From Pontibacter arcticus (GTDB lineage Bacteria > Bacteroidota > Bacteroidia > Cytophagales > Hymenobacteraceae), in the NCBI RefSeq assembly GCF_003284895.1, contig NZ_QMDV01000001.1, positions 1,081,080-1,145,079 on the forward strand: DNA of 64,000 bases, written 5' to 3'. Below, piece by piece: positions 25,773 to 34,700 of this stretch. The notes under the pieces are model-generated. The model was given only the letters and a program-made list of their open reading frames with translations. It did not search any database and was not told the DNA's origin. Numbering within the stretch: the stretch's first letter is position 1; each line of letters starts with the position of its first letter. The translations under genes and the position numbers were made by a program.

Positions 25773-26351
25773 TTAGAACTGTACGGAAGGGGCTTTCTGA
25801 GAAGCAGCATCTGCTTCGAAATAGCCTTTCTTCTCGAAATCGAACCAACCGGCAATAAAGTTACGCGGGAACGACCGGATGTAAGAGTTATAATCCTGTA
25901 CCGATTCGTTGAACTTGCGGCGCTCTACGGCGATGCGGTTCTCGGTGCCTTCCAGTTGCGATTGCAGCTCCAGGAAGTTCTGGTTGGCTTTCAGGTCAGG
26001 ATAGCGCTCCACAGAAACAAGCAGGCGGCTGAGTGCCCCGCTCAGTTCGCCCTGCGCCTGCTGGAAGCGCTGGATATTTTCCGGCGTCAGGTTATCCGGC
26101 GTAATGTTCACGCTGGTAGCTTTGGCGCGCGCTTCGATAACCTGGGTAAGTGTTTCTTTTTCGAAATTAGCGGCTCCTTTTACAGTATTTACAAGATTAG
26201 GCACCAGGTCGGCGCGGCGCTGGTAGGCATTTTGTACGTTCGCCCAGGCAGCTTCCACATTTTCGTCTTTGGCCACCATATCGTTGTATCCGCACGAAGA
26301 CTGCGACAAAAGCACAACAAAGCCAATCAGGTAAAAGAATAATTTTTTCAT
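25773..26351 (-). CDS. lemA: LemA-family lipoprotein
   Basis: A 192-residue protein. The lipoprotein signal ends SQSSC with Cys20. The LemA core follows: AWANVQNAYQRRADLVPNLV, then RAKATSVN, SRLLVSVERYPDLKAN and the C-terminal YNSYIRSFPRNFIAGWF. LemA proteins are helical-bundle envelope proteins, usually encoded with TPM-domain proteins as here. Function not firmly established. First gene of a three-gene minus-strand operon. Confidence 0.93.
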   Translation of the reverse strand: MKKLFFYLIGFVVLLSQSSCGYNDMVAKDENVEAAWANVQNAYQRRADLVPNLVNTVKGAANFEKETLTQVIEARAKATSVNITPDNLTPENIQRFQQAQGELSGALSRLLVSVERYPDLKANQNFLELQSQLEGTENRIAVERRKFNESVQDYNSYIRSFPRNFIAGWFDFEKKGYFEADAASQKAPSVQF

Positions 26352-26600
26352 AGGGTTTTATAATGGTTAGTTTCTATACGTTAAAGATAGCCTTTACCGG
26401 CGATATCAGTACGAATTTAGCAAAGCATCGTTAAGTTGAAGTATAAATATCTCAAAATTACGCCCCGCTTCTCTATAACTTACTAACTGCCGCCTGAAGT
26501 ATAAAGTATGTTGTGTGCTGCATTATACTTGTATTAAATAATATACGGCAAGGGTATAGGCGCTTTAATATAAGGGCCAAGTTTGATATATTGCATCAAA

Positions 26601-26606
26601 AGGAGA
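26601..26606 (+). promoter_or_regulatory. Strong Shine-Dalgarno site of the nucleotidyltransferase gene
   Basis: AAAAGGAGA ends 6 bases before the ATG at 26613. A strong SD is uncommon among genes here and fixes this ATG over the upstream TTG at 26583. Confidence 0.6.
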
Positions 26607-26612
26607 TCGTAT

Positions 26613-27614
26613 ATGAAGGCAATTATCCCGGTAGCAGGTATCGGTTCCAGGCTCCGGCCACACACGTACACCCAACCCAAATCGCTGGTACCTGTAGCGG
26701 ATAATACCATACTTGGCCACATTATAGAAAAGCTGCTGGCGGCCGGCATTACCGATTTTGTTTTTATCATTGGCTACCTCGGCGAAAAAATTGAACGCTA
26801 CGTGCGCCAGCAGTATCCGCAGATAACGGTAAAATTTGTAGTACAGGAGCCGCGCGAAGGCCTGGGCCACGCGCTCTGGGTGGCACGGCATACTTATAAA
26901 GACGACGAAAGTATACTTATTATGCTGGGCGATGCCATAGTAGATGTAGACCTGCAGGCCATACTTGCTGCGTCCTATTCGGTGCTCGGTGTAAAAAAAG
27001 TAGCTAAACCATCGATGTTCGGGGTAACGGAAGTAGGCTCCGATGAATTTATAGTAAAGCTGGTAGAGAAGCCAAAAATCCCGAAATCGAACTTTGCGCT
27101 GGTTGGCCTGTACAAGATCAACAACCCAAAACGGCTTGTAGAGTCTTTGGAGTACCTGATTACCGAGGACATTCGCACTTTAAACGAGTACCACCTCACC
27201 GATGCGCTGATGCACATGATCAAGAATGGCGAGAAGATGGTGCCCTGGAACGTAGACCATTGGTTTGACTGCGGCCGAAAAGAAACTTTACTTGAAGCGA
27301 ACGCCACCTTACTGAACCGCGCCAAGCTGCGCAATATTGATTACAGCAGTCAGTTTCCGGGTTGCATTATTATTCCGCCTGTTAGTATTGGCAAAGACTG
27401 CGCTATTTACAATTCCGTGATCGGGCCCAACATCTCCATTGGAGATAATGCTACGATCGAGAATTCCATACTTCGCAACTCCATTATCGGGTCTTATTCT
27501 GAGCTGCGCTATGCCGTGATGCACGATTCTATCATCGGATCCGATGCCAGCTTTAAAGGTTTCAGCCACAGCCTGAACATCGGGGATAGCACGGAGATTA
27601 ACTTCGGGCAGTAA
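26613..27614 (+). CDS. Sugar-1-phosphate nucleotidyltransferase
   Basis: A 333-residue enzyme from ATG 26613. The N-terminal nucleotidyltransferase signature is MKAIIPVAGIGSRLRPHTYT followed by QPKSLVPVA. The catalytic region includes LGDAIVDVD and VEKP. The C-terminal quarter is a left-handed beta-helix (IPPVSIGKDCAIYNSVIG, then ISIGDNATIENSIL). This resembles glucose-1-phosphate thymidylyl/uridylyltransferases of the longer, archaeal-like type and would make an NDP-sugar for envelope polysaccharides. The sugar and base cannot be decided from sequence alone. No adjacent sugar-pathway genes. Confidence 0.85.
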   Translation: MKAIIPVAGIGSRLRPHTYTQPKSLVPVADNTILGHIIEKLLAAGITDFVFIIGYLGEKIERYVRQQYPQITVKFVVQEPREGLGHALWVARHTYKDDESILIMLGDAIVDVDLQAILAASYSVLGVKKVAKPSMFGVTEVGSDEFIVKLVEKPKIPKSNFALVGLYKINNPKRLVESLEYLITEDIRTLNEYHLTDALMHMIKNGEKMVPWNVDHWFDCGRKETLLEANATLLNRAKLRNIDYSSQFPGCIIIPPVSIGKDCAIYNSVIGPNISIGDNATIENSILRNSIIGSYSELRYAVMHDSIIGSDASFKGFSHSLNIGDSTEINFGQ

Positions 27615-27640
27615 CAAAGTATAAATCAAATATACTCGCT

Positions 27641-27952
27641 ACCGCAAGTTTGAGCGAAGCGGTAACTTGTGGTTGAGTATGGCATAAGTTTTTAACTTTT
27701 TTGCTTTGTAAAAGCAAGACCTGCAACAGCTTATACTTTGGTAATGGTTTTAGCTATTATAATTCTGCCTCACCTACGCTGTCATCCTGAAAGGATCTTG
27801 TGTGTTACTTGCAACTCATTACTAAGATCCTTTCAGGATGACAAAATTCAATAGCTTTATTCTACAAGCGTACTTTTTCTGCTATCGCAGAAAGTAAGTT
27901 ACAAACTTACTTCATGCTCAACCACAAGTTACGCTGCGCTCAAACTTGCGGT
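27641..27952. repeat. Nested multi-hairpin intergenic element
   Basis: Outer arms 27641-27681 and 27913-27952 are reverse complements over about 40 bases with three differences; they include CCGCAAGTTTGAGCG and AACTTGTGGTTGAG. Inside is a perfect 19-base inverted repeat (27781-27799 and 27824-27842, GTCATCCTGAAAGGATCTT). Two further small hairpins lie on the right side: TTCTGC/GCAGAA (about 27877-27892) and AAGTAAGTT/AACTTACTT (27892-27912). No ORF fits. It resembles REP/BIME-type or MITE-like intergenic elements. Confidence 0.75.
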
Positions 27953-28093
27953 ATATGTGCCAGTACGCGGTACTTATCCGAAATAGTGTAGCTGCCACTC
28001 TGCTTAAAGCGATGTTGCAAAGTATAGCCAGTTTCAGGATAATTCTTTAACTTGGGTTTTTGAGTGCACCACCTAAACACCTTACTAACTAAC
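27953..28093. other. Leader region before the prolyl oligopeptidase gene
   Basis: No ORF of its own. AAGTATAG occurs near 28020. The start codon upstream of 28094 (28064) gives no lipoprotein signal at the N-terminus, so it is treated as leader sequence. Confidence 0.35.
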
Positions 28094-30286
28094 ATGAAGA
28101 AAACAACCGTATTGCTACTGGCCGGTACCCTATCGGCCATGTCGGCTTGCAAAACAACCAAAACAGATACCACCGCCACAGGCATGAATACCGAAACTAA
28201 TACTGAGGCCAAAGCAACTGCTGAAACCGCCTTAACTTACCCTGATACTAAAAAAGTAGACCACGTAGACGATTATCACGGCACAAAAGTAGCCGACCCG
28301 TACCGCTGGCTCGAAACGCACAACGAAGAAGTTGATAGCTGGATAACTGCCCAGAACACAGTAACACAATCATACTTAGGCGATATCGAGTTCAGAGATA
28401 AAATAAAGCAACGCCTGACTGAGATTTGGAATTACCCGAAGTATGGCGCTCCTTTCAAAGAGAACGGCAAATACTACTTCTATAAAAACGACGGCCTGCA
28501 GAACCAAAGCGTACTGTATGTACAGGAATCTTTGGAAGCTGAGCCAAAAGTATTTTTCGACCCGAACAAATTATCTACAGATGGTACGGTAGCGCTTACG
28601 GCATTCGATTTCTCGAAAGATGGCAAGTATGTAGCGTACGGCACCTCAAGCGGCGGCTCTGACTGGAACACCTACCACGTAATGGAAGCGGCTACCGGCA
28701 AAAAACTAGACGACCAGATTGACTGGGTGAAGTTTTCAGGGCCGAGCTGGTACAAGGATGGTTTCTTTTATAGCCGCTACGATGCGCCAACTGAAGGCAA
28801 CAAACTGGCTAATAAAAACGAGTTCCATAAAGTATACTACCACAAAGTAGGCACGCCGCAAAGCCAGGATAAACTGATCTACGAAGACAAGAAATTTGCG
28901 CTGCGCAACTACTACGGCCAGACAACTGAAGACGAGCGCTTCCTGATTCTGAACGTATCGGAAGGTGCCAGCGGAGCCAACGCTTTATACTACAAAGACC
29001 TGTCTGATCCGAAATCTACCATCAAGCCGCTTATAACCAACTTCGAGTCGGAGTACAATGTAGTGGATAACATGGGCGATAAATTGCTGGTGCGCACTAA
29101 CAAAAATGCGCCGCGCTACCGTTTGGTTCTGATCGACCCAAAAAAGCCGCAGGAAGCCAACTGGAAAGAAGTGATCCCGCATTCTGAAGATGTAATGACC
29201 GGCGTATCACTGGTTGGTGGCCGCATTGTAGCTTCTTTTATGAAAGATGCGAGCAGCCAGGTAACTGTTTTTGATACAAACGGCAAGCAACTGCATAATG
29301 TAGCGCTTCCGGGCATTGGCTCTGTTGGTGGCTTTAACGGCGAGAAAAACGACAAAGAAGTATTCTTTACCTTCACTTCGTTTACCTACCCGCCAACTAT
29401 CTACCGCTACGATATTGCCAACAACAAAGTAAGCCTGTTCCGCAAAACCGAAGTAAATGTTGATACGGATGCTTATGAAACCAAGCAGGTATTTTATACT
29501 TCGAAGGATGGTACCAAAGTGCCGATGTTTATTGTGCACAAAAAAGGCCTGAAACTGGATGGCACCAACCCGACTTATCTGTACGCTTATGGTGGGTTTA
29601 ATATTTCGCTTACCCCAAGCTTCAGCATTTCTAACATGCTGTGGCTGGAGAACGGCGGCGTGTACGCGATGCCTAACCTGCGCGGCGGTGGCGAGTACGG
29701 CGAAGAGTGGCACAAAGCCGGTGTAACGCCAAACAAGCAAAACGTATTCGATGACTTTATTGGCGCTGCCGAATACCTGATCAGCAACAAGTATACTTCC
29801 TCTGAGAAACTGGCTGTAGCTGGTGGCTCTAACGGTGGTTTGCTGGTAGGCGCTTTCATGACGCAACGCCCTGAACTGGCTAAAGTAGCGCTTCCGGCCG
29901 TTGGTGTAATGGATATGCTGCGTTTCCACAAATTCACGATTGGCTGGGCATGGGTACCGGAGTATGGTTCTTCAGATGATGCGGCACAGTTCAAAAACCT
30001 GCAGGCATTCTCGCCATTGCACAACATCAAAGAAGGCGTAAAATACCCGGCCACAATGGTGAAAACCGCAGACCACGACGACCGTGTAGTGCCTGCGCAC
30101 TCGTTCAAGTTTATTTCTGAACTGCAGGCTAAAGGTGCACCGGGCAATCCATACTTAATCAGAGTAGATGTGCGTGCCGGCCACGGTGCTGGTAAGCCAA
30201 CCTCACTGGTTATTCAGGAAGCTGCCGATACGTGGTCGTTTGTTTACAAGAATATGGGCGTTAATCCGTACCAAACGCAACAATAA
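28094..30286 (+). CDS. Prolyl oligopeptidase lipoprotein (family S9A)
   Basis: A 730-residue protein from ATG 28094; the lipobox SAMSAC gives lipidated Cys19, so it is anchored in the envelope. An N-terminal beta-propeller (DPYRWLETHNEEVDSWI to about residue 430) precedes the alpha/beta-hydrolase domain. The triad is visible: Ser in GGSNGGLLVG, Asp in ADHDDRVVPAHS, His in RAGHGAGKP. It cleaves short peptides after proline and would process imported or extracellular peptides. Length matches the family. Confidence 0.94.
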   Translation: MKKTTVLLLAGTLSAMSACKTTKTDTTATGMNTETNTEAKATAETALTYPDTKKVDHVDDYHGTKVADPYRWLETHNEEVDSWITAQNTVTQSYLGDIEFRDKIKQRLTEIWNYPKYGAPFKENGKYYFYKNDGLQNQSVLYVQESLEAEPKVFFDPNKLSTDGTVALTAFDFSKDGKYVAYGTSSGGSDWNTYHVMEAATGKKLDDQIDWVKFSGPSWYKDGFFYSRYDAPTEGNKLANKNEFHKVYYHKVGTPQSQDKLIYEDKKFALRNYYGQTTEDERFLILNVSEGASGANALYYKDLSDPKSTIKPLITNFESEYNVVDNMGDKLLVRTNKNAPRYRLVLIDPKKPQEANWKEVIPHSEDVMTGVSLVGGRIVASFMKDASSQVTVFDTNGKQLHNVALPGIGSVGGFNGEKNDKEVFFTFTSFTYPPTIYRYDIANNKVSLFRKTEVNVDTDAYETKQVFYTSKDGTKVPMFIVHKKGLKLDGTNPTYLYAYGGFNISLTPSFSISNMLWLENGGVYAMPNLRGGGEYGEEWHKAGVTPNKQNVFDDFIGAAEYLISNKYTSSEKLAVAGGSNGGLLVGAFMTQRPELAKVALPAVGVMDMLRFHKFTIGWAWVPEYGSSDDAAQFKNLQAFSPLHNIKEGVKYPATMVKTADHDDRVVPAHSFKFISELQAKGAPGNPYLIRVDVRAGHGAGKPTSLVIQEAADTWSFVYKNMGVNPYQTQQ

Positions 30287-30305
30287 GCTGTAAATTTATA
30301 CTTTA

Positions 30306-30346
30306 AAAAGCCGCGCTGCCTTAGTTGGTAGCGCGGCTTTTTTTAT
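30306..30346 (+). terminator. Terminator after prolyl oligopeptidase
   Basis: AAAAGCCGCGCT / AGCGCGGCTTTTTTT with loop region GCCTTAGTTGGT. The T-run runs into ATACTT, and TTATACTTT precedes the stem. Confidence 0.92.
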
Positions 30347-30471
30347 ACTTGCGAAGTATAAAATTTGATTAGAAACAGAAAGCACAGCTGGCAACAGATG
30401 TGCTTTTTTGTGTTTAAGGTAGTATGGAAACGGCCGTATACTTAATTTAGCGCTGTACCAACCCTACACCT

Positions 30472-31224
30472 ATGAAAAAAGCAACAGCAGGAACATCGGC
30501 CTTTACAGTACGCTCCAACGAAGTAGATTATCATGGGCAGGCCACCTTGCCGGCTTTGGTAAGTTACATGCAGGAAGCCGCCTGGGTCAATACCGCCACG
30601 CTGGGTATATCGATGTATGAGTTGCTGGATCGCGGACTGACGTGGGTATTGCAGCGCCTGCGCATCGAAATGTTCCGGTACCCGGGCCACAAAGAAAGTA
30701 TAACTGTAGAAACCTGGGCATCCGGGCGCGAACGCGTTTTCCTGCACCGCGATTTCAGGATTTATAGCGAAGCAGGCGAGCTACTGGGCCAGGCAACAAG
30801 CGTGTGGCTGGTGATGGATGTGGTAAAAAGACAAATGGTATCGGTACCGGATTTTATTATGCAGGTAGAAGTTGTGCCCGGCCAAGAGCCGCTGCCTTTT
30901 GCCAAAGGGAAGTTGCCCACCATAAGCGAAGCTGTTTATACCCTAGAAACACCCGTACGCTGGCACGACATCGACCTGAACAAGCACGTAACCAATACAC
31001 GTTATCTGCAATGGGTACTCGAAACGCTGCCCGTAACCACACCCGACCAAAACCAACTACAGGAACTCGACATTATCTTTAAAGCTGAAAGTATAATGGG
31101 TGATGTGATTAAGGGCGAGGCTGCACCTGCAACCGAAAATGCAACGTACTTACATAAACTGACCAGCACAGCAACCGGCAAAGAACTGGTACAGGCACAA
31201 AGCAAATGGAGAGTTAGAAACTAA
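30472..31224 (+). CDS. Acyl-ACP thioesterase
   Basis: A 250-residue double-hotdog protein of the FatA/FatB-like bacterial acyl-ACP thioesterase family. Visible parts: VRSNEVDYHGQATLPALVSY and MQEAAWVNT at the N-terminus, GLTWVLQRLRIEM, and the second-hotdog catalytic region RWHDIDLNKHVTNTRYLQW with conserved Asn and His. It releases free fatty acids from acyl-ACP in the cytoplasm. The acetyltransferase gene follows at 26 bases and is probably co-transcribed. Confidence 0.9.
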   Translation: MKKATAGTSAFTVRSNEVDYHGQATLPALVSYMQEAAWVNTATLGISMYELLDRGLTWVLQRLRIEMFRYPGHKESITVETWASGRERVFLHRDFRIYSEAGELLGQATSVWLVMDVVKRQMVSVPDFIMQVEVVPGQEPLPFAKGKLPTISEAVYTLETPVRWHDIDLNKHVTNTRYLQWVLETLPVTTPDQNQLQELDIIFKAESIMGDVIKGEAAPATENATYLHKLTSTATGKELVQAQSKWRVRN

Positions 31225-31250
31225 AAACAACTAAAGTATAAATTACACAC

Positions 31251-31724
31251 ATGGATATACAGATCAGGAAAGGAACAAAAGAAGATCTGCCGCAGGTGCG
31301 CGCACTGATTGTAGAGCTGGCAGATTACGAACGGGCCGTACATGAGGTAACCAACACACTGGCCGATATGCAACGCGATGGGTTTGGAGATCATCCGATC
31401 TTTCAGTTTTTTGTTGCCGAATCTGAAGAAGGTATCGTTGGGATTGCGCTTTACTATACTGCCTACTCTACCTGGAAAGGCAAAATGCTTTTTCTGGAAG
31501 ACCTGGTGGTAACCGAAAGCCTGCGCGGAACCGGTATCGGTAAAAAGTTATTTGATGCCGTAGCCCGCGAAGCCAAGGAAACTGGTGCCAAACGCTTTAA
31601 ATGGCAGGTACTGAACTGGAACGAATCAGCAATTGGGTTTTACAAAAAGATAGGCGCCAACCTGGACGAGGAATGGATTAACTGCAACATGACCGAGGAG
31701 CAGATACAGCGCTATACTTCCTGA
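31251..31724 (+). CDS. GNAT N-acetyltransferase, diamine-acetyltransferase-like
   Basis: A 157-residue GNAT enzyme. The acetyl-CoA loop is RGTGIGKKLF. The segment YYTAYSTWKGKMLFLEDLVV strongly resembles spermidine/spermine and thialysine N-acetyltransferases, and WNESAIGFYKKIGA is the C-terminal GNAT region. The likely substrate is a small amine; which one is not decided. An AAGTATAAA word lies 10-17 bases upstream of the ATG. Confidence 0.88.
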   Translation: MDIQIRKGTKEDLPQVRALIVELADYERAVHEVTNTLADMQRDGFGDHPIFQFFVAESEEGIVGIALYYTAYSTWKGKMLFLEDLVVTESLRGTGIGKKLFDAVAREAKETGAKRFKWQVLNWNESAIGFYKKIGANLDEEWINCNMTEEQIQRYTS

Positions 31725-31742
31725 AATATACATTAGCGCAGG

Positions 31743-31809
31743 TATAACGTATAAATCCGGAAGCAGAGGTAAATGTTTATTACCCTTGCTTCCGGATTTA
31801 TACGTTATA
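31743..31809. terminator. Bidirectional terminator with 23-base perfect arms
   Basis: Arms at 31743-31765 and 31787-31809 are perfect reverse complements (TATAACGTATAAATCCGGAAG... / ...CTTCCGGATTTATACGTTATA). They lie between the convergent acetyltransferase and DUF4286 genes. The outer part carries GTATAAA / TTTATAC, a variant of the recurrent word. Confidence 0.8.
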
Positions 31810-31816
31810 AAACATT

Positions 31817-32152
31817 TTACCCGGCCTGCTCTGTGCGCTCTACATCAGAGGCAACAATTTCGAGTGTCGAGCTGAAGGTTACATATTGGTTGGCATACCG
31901 GGCATCGTGCCTGCTTTGGATAGCGTCTGCATGTTCGTTCTGGTATTCTTCTAGGTCTTCGAGGTTGCGGCATTTGTACTGCACCGCGTATGTTACACCA
32001 CCGTTATCTATTTCATCTATCATCCGGCTGATCTGGTTGTGCAGAAAAAAGCCCGTTTTCATTACATCCGGAATGTGTACTTCCTGCATCCACTGCAGCC
32101 ATTCGTCGGCCACACTGTTGTCTATATTTACCGTTACGTTATATATAATCAT
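31817..32152 (-). CDS. DUF4286 family protein
   Basis: A 111-residue protein starting MIIYNVTVNIDNSVADEWLQ, with HIPDVMKTGFF and TYAVQYKCRNLEDLEEYQ. This is the DUF4286 pattern, a ferredoxin-like alpha/beta fold resembling dimeric barrel monooxygenase-type domains. Function unknown. Cytoplasmic, monocistronic. Confidence 0.88.
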   Translation of the reverse strand: MIIYNVTVNIDNSVADEWLQWMQEVHIPDVMKTGFFLHNQISRMIDEIDNGGVTYAVQYKCRNLEDLEEYQNEHADAIQSRHDARYANQYVTFSSTLEIVASDVERTEQAG

Positions 32153-32276
32153 ACCCGAAATTACGAAAATATGCCTTGCAGGTATACATCAGGCTCAAAA
32201 ATTACCAATGCAGTATTTCGGGATGCAATCTAAGGTCCGTATAAAAGTATAAATCAAGTAGGTTAGGCTTACCTTA

Positions 32277-32326
32277 AAAGCAAGTATAGCCAGCCACATA
32301 AGCATGCAGCTGGCTATACTTGCTTT
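32277..32326. terminator. Hairpin terminator with AAGTATA in the stem
   Basis: Perfect 18-base arms AAAGCAAGTATAGCCAGC (32277-32294) and GCTGGCTATACTTGCTTT (32309-32326) with a 14-base loop. It lies 9 bases after the end of the minus-strand lipoprotein gene. Confidence 0.75.
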
Positions 32327-32334
32327 GAGGCTTG

Positions 32335-32892
32335 TTACTTACAGCTCCAATTACCGGCTTTGCCGGTTTGCAGCTCATTTGGTTTGGTAGTATGGTAAGC
32401 CAGCACAACAGGCTCAGCGCCGGTGGCGGCACTGTGCATCAGCTGCAATTCACCATCGTTTAACTGCAGGTGCAGCATATCAGATCCGGCATAAGTAGCT
32501 TTCAGGATTCCGGCATTCTCTTCAAAAGTATAGCTCTGGTTAGAGTTAATGCCTGTAGCAGTCAGCTCTTTAATACGGTACACTTTTGTGTGTGTGATGT
32601 CACCTGATTTGGTGAGCGCCATCTGGCGGCTGCTTTCTACTTTACCACCAATCCACAGGTTCTCACCCAGGCAGCTTGATGTTTCGGCAATCAGGTCGAA
32701 GTAAGCCTCATCTTCCGGAGCTTGTATGGCAGCTACTGTAACAGCATTAGGCTGTGTTGCAACTACAGGCTCCTGTTTCGCCATCGCTTTTTCATCTCTT
32801 TCTACGCGTGTAGAGCAGGCAGAAAACAGTGTTAAAAGGGTAAAGGCAGTGAGGGTTAATTCTTTGAAGTTTGGAGTAAAAAATCTTTTCAT
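32335..32892 (-). CDS. Putative lipoprotein, unknown function
   Basis: A 185-residue protein from ATG 32892 (an upstream TTG would add two residues). The lipobox TLFSAC places a lipidated Cys near residue 26. The mature part (EAYFDLIAETSSCLGENLWIGG onward, in pieces) has two further Cys, one early and one in the C-terminal NWSCK. The short beta-strand-like segments (LKATYAGSDMLHLQLNDGEL) suggest a small beta-barrel or META/lipocalin-like fold. No family with known function recognised. Confidence 0.75.
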   Translation of the reverse strand: MKRFFTPNFKELTLTAFTLLTLFSACSTRVERDEKAMAKQEPVVATQPNAVTVAAIQAPEDEAYFDLIAETSSCLGENLWIGGKVESSRQMALTKSGDITHTKVYRIKELTATGINSNQSYTFEENAGILKATYAGSDMLHLQLNDGELQLMHSAATGAEPVVLAYHTTKPNELQTGKAGNWSCK

Positions 32893-33103
32893 AGGCAATC
32901 AGGAAATTTTAGAGATGGATAGTTAAGTTTGTATACTGGATTAGGGTTAACAGGTTGTGTATGAGTGCATTTATTTATTAAATATCTTATGTTTTTAATT
33001 AAATAAAGTTTTTGCCGGCTGCGCATATAACTGCTGTTATACCTTTAGTTGACAGGTAACTTCCGGCTGGTTACTTTTGATAAACCAAGCGATAGTTTTA
33101 AAA

Positions 33104-33739
33104 ATGGCCGAGCAGTGTTTAAGACAGAAATTGCAGCTAAAACCAGGTACAGAAGTGCTGGTGTTAAATGCCCCTGAAGAGGTAAAAGCTTTGCTTGAAA
33201 AGGAGAACCTGAACATTGTTACAAACCAATCAGAAGCTGCAAGGTATAAAGCGGTACAATTAGTTGTAAGATCGAAGGCAGAGCTAATTGCCTGGGCTCC
33301 AAAAACTGTGGCTGCCTTGCTGCCAGAAAGTATACTCTGGATCGCATATCCTAAAAAAGCAGCTGGTTTCGCTACCGATCTTACCCGCGACGAAGGCTGG
33401 GCTCTTATGCAGGAACTGGGTTTTGTGGCCGTACGGCAGATCTCTTTAGATGCGACCTGGTCTTCGGTTCGTTTCAGACAGCAGCACGAACAAAAAAAGC
33501 CTTCTGCCTTTGGCCTTGACTTGCCCGGAATCGACAGGATAGCAAAAACAGCTACCCTACCTCCGGATATGCAGGCAGCGCTTCAGGAAGCAGGTTTGCT
33601 GGAGCATTTTGAGAAACTGGCTTTTACGCACCGCAAAGAGTATGTAGTAGCCGTATTGCAAGCCAAGCGCCCCGAAACCAGGGCAAACCGTATCCTGAAA
33701 ACGGTGCAGGCACTGGCAGCAAGTATAGCTGAAAAATAA
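33104..33739 (+). CDS. YdeI/OmpD-associated family protein with N-terminal DUF3052-like part
   Basis: A 211-residue protein from ATG 33104; a TTG at 33077 would add nine residues. The N-terminal part (PGTEVLVLNAPEEVKALLEK to DEGWALMQELGFVAVRQISL) resembles DUF3052-type domains. The C-terminal part is typical of the YdeI/OmdA group (LPPDMQAALQEAGLLEHFEK, then HRKEYVVAVLQAKRPETRA). Family function is poorly defined; some members have been linked to bacteriocin protection. Cytoplasmic, monocistronic. Confidence 0.8.
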   Translation: MAEQCLRQKLQLKPGTEVLVLNAPEEVKALLEKENLNIVTNQSEAARYKAVQLVVRSKAELIAWAPKTVAALLPESILWIAYPKKAAGFATDLTRDEGWALMQELGFVAVRQISLDATWSSVRFRQQHEQKKPSAFGLDLPGIDRIAKTATLPPDMQAALQEAGLLEHFEKLAFTHRKEYVVAVLQAKRPETRANRILKTVQALAASIAEK

Positions 33740-33773
33740 AAAGGAGGCATACGTCTGGTATGCCTCCTTTTCA
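33739..33773. terminator. Bidirectional terminator
   Basis: Perfect 14-base stem AAAAGGAGGCATAC / GTATGCCTCCTTTT with loop GTCTG. It lies between the YdeI-like gene and the convergent lipoprotein/receptor operon. Confidence 0.9.
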
Positions 33774-33795
33774 GAAGTTTATAAACCTGTAAAGG

Positions 33796-34398
33796 TTAGT
33801 CGATCACAACAGGAAATATTGCGAAAAAGTCAGTTGAACCCGTGTTAACAGTTGATGTAGCACTTTTAAGAATTACGCCATCTTTTTTCATGTGCTTCAA
33901 CGTTATGCGTAATGTACCTTTACTTGGTGTTGCAGGCGTTGTTGCTTCGGCTGTAAAACCAACCGGAAGCCCATTTTTGTCTTGGTCAGTTTTTAAGAAA
34001 CTAACTTTAAGTCCTTGAAGCGGTGAATAAAAGAACTCGTGGTAATCCTGTGTCTTCTTTGTGTTAGCAGAAAGATCTACCGGCGGAGACTGACTTTCAT
34101 CTGTCATCATAACCTTAACATCGTAAACAACTCCCGGATCTAGATTAATATCGCCTTTTACGGTTCCTGGGATATTATCAGATTGATCATCATCACCATA
34201 AGCAGCAGTGATTGGTGTAGCAGTAGGCTGGCCTTTCGGTCTGAATTCGATTCTCAGCGAGTTGATAGAACCAGGGATAGTTGTTTCTTCTTCAACTGGT
34301 GCTGGCTCGTCTTCGTCGTTGCTATCGCAAGATGATATTCCTACAGCTAAAGCGCCCATAAACAAAAAGGCGAAGTAAGGTCTAAATAATTTTTGCAT
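33796..34398 (-). CDS. Lipoprotein paralogue B of the receptor module
   Basis: A 200-residue lipoprotein (lipobox GISSC, Cys24) with an acidic linker DSNDEDEPAPVEEE, then a domain built from beta-strands: NSLRIEFRPKGQPTATPITA, INLDPGVVYDVKVMM, GTLRITLKHMKKDG and a final FFAIFPVVID. It is clearly paralogous to the gene at 34701-35270 (same order of motifs and similar ends, FPVVID versus FPVVVN). Proteins like this often accompany TonB-dependent receptors in Bacteroidota. Function unknown; an accessory surface or periplasmic binding role is inferred. Confidence 0.75.
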   Translation of the reverse strand: MQKLFRPYFAFLFMGALAVGISSCDSNDEDEPAPVEEETTIPGSINSLRIEFRPKGQPTATPITAAYGDDDQSDNIPGTVKGDINLDPGVVYDVKVMMTDESQSPPVDLSANTKKTQDYHEFFYSPLQGLKVSFLKTDQDKNGLPVGFTAEATTPATPSKGTLRITLKHMKKDGVILKSATSTVNTGSTDFFAIFPVVID

Positions 34399-34700
34399 AA
34401 TGTCAGAGTGTTTGAACTGAACCCTATTACGCTACACTGATGCAAAAGTTCCTATATAGTTTTATTAAGTTTTAAGAAATAGTTATAAGTTATACTTTGT
34501 TATGTCTGAAAAGTACAATGTCAGCCGGTTTTAAGAACGTTATAACACAGGTTTACAGATATTGGATTAGGTATAGCGTGCTATATCTGACAAAGTAAAA
34601 AACGAGTAACAACTACTTTATAACCATATTAGTTAAAAAAGCAGCTAGTACTCGTTTTAAAGTAAGCCCTTAGAAAAAGGCAATAGACTGGGGGCGGAAA
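34399..34700. other. Intergenic region between the two lipoprotein paralogues
   Basis: AT-rich, no ORF. Contains a 6-2-6 palindrome TATAGCGTGCTATA (34572-34585) within a wider CAGATAT...ATATCTG repeat (about 34556-34589), and AAAACGAGTA...TACTCGTTTT (about 34598-34658). The palindrome could be an operator, the latter a weak terminator for the upstream paralogue. Neither is certain. Confidence 0.4.

Noticed and set aside
27779..27843. The 19-base inverted repeat considered as a simple terminator of the nucleotidyltransferase gene
   Set aside because: It is 170 bases from the stop, lacks a T-run and is embedded in the larger nested element.
30804..31082. Alternative frame in the acyl-ACP thioesterase gene
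   Set aside because: The thioesterase frame has both hotdog motifs; the other is a shadow.
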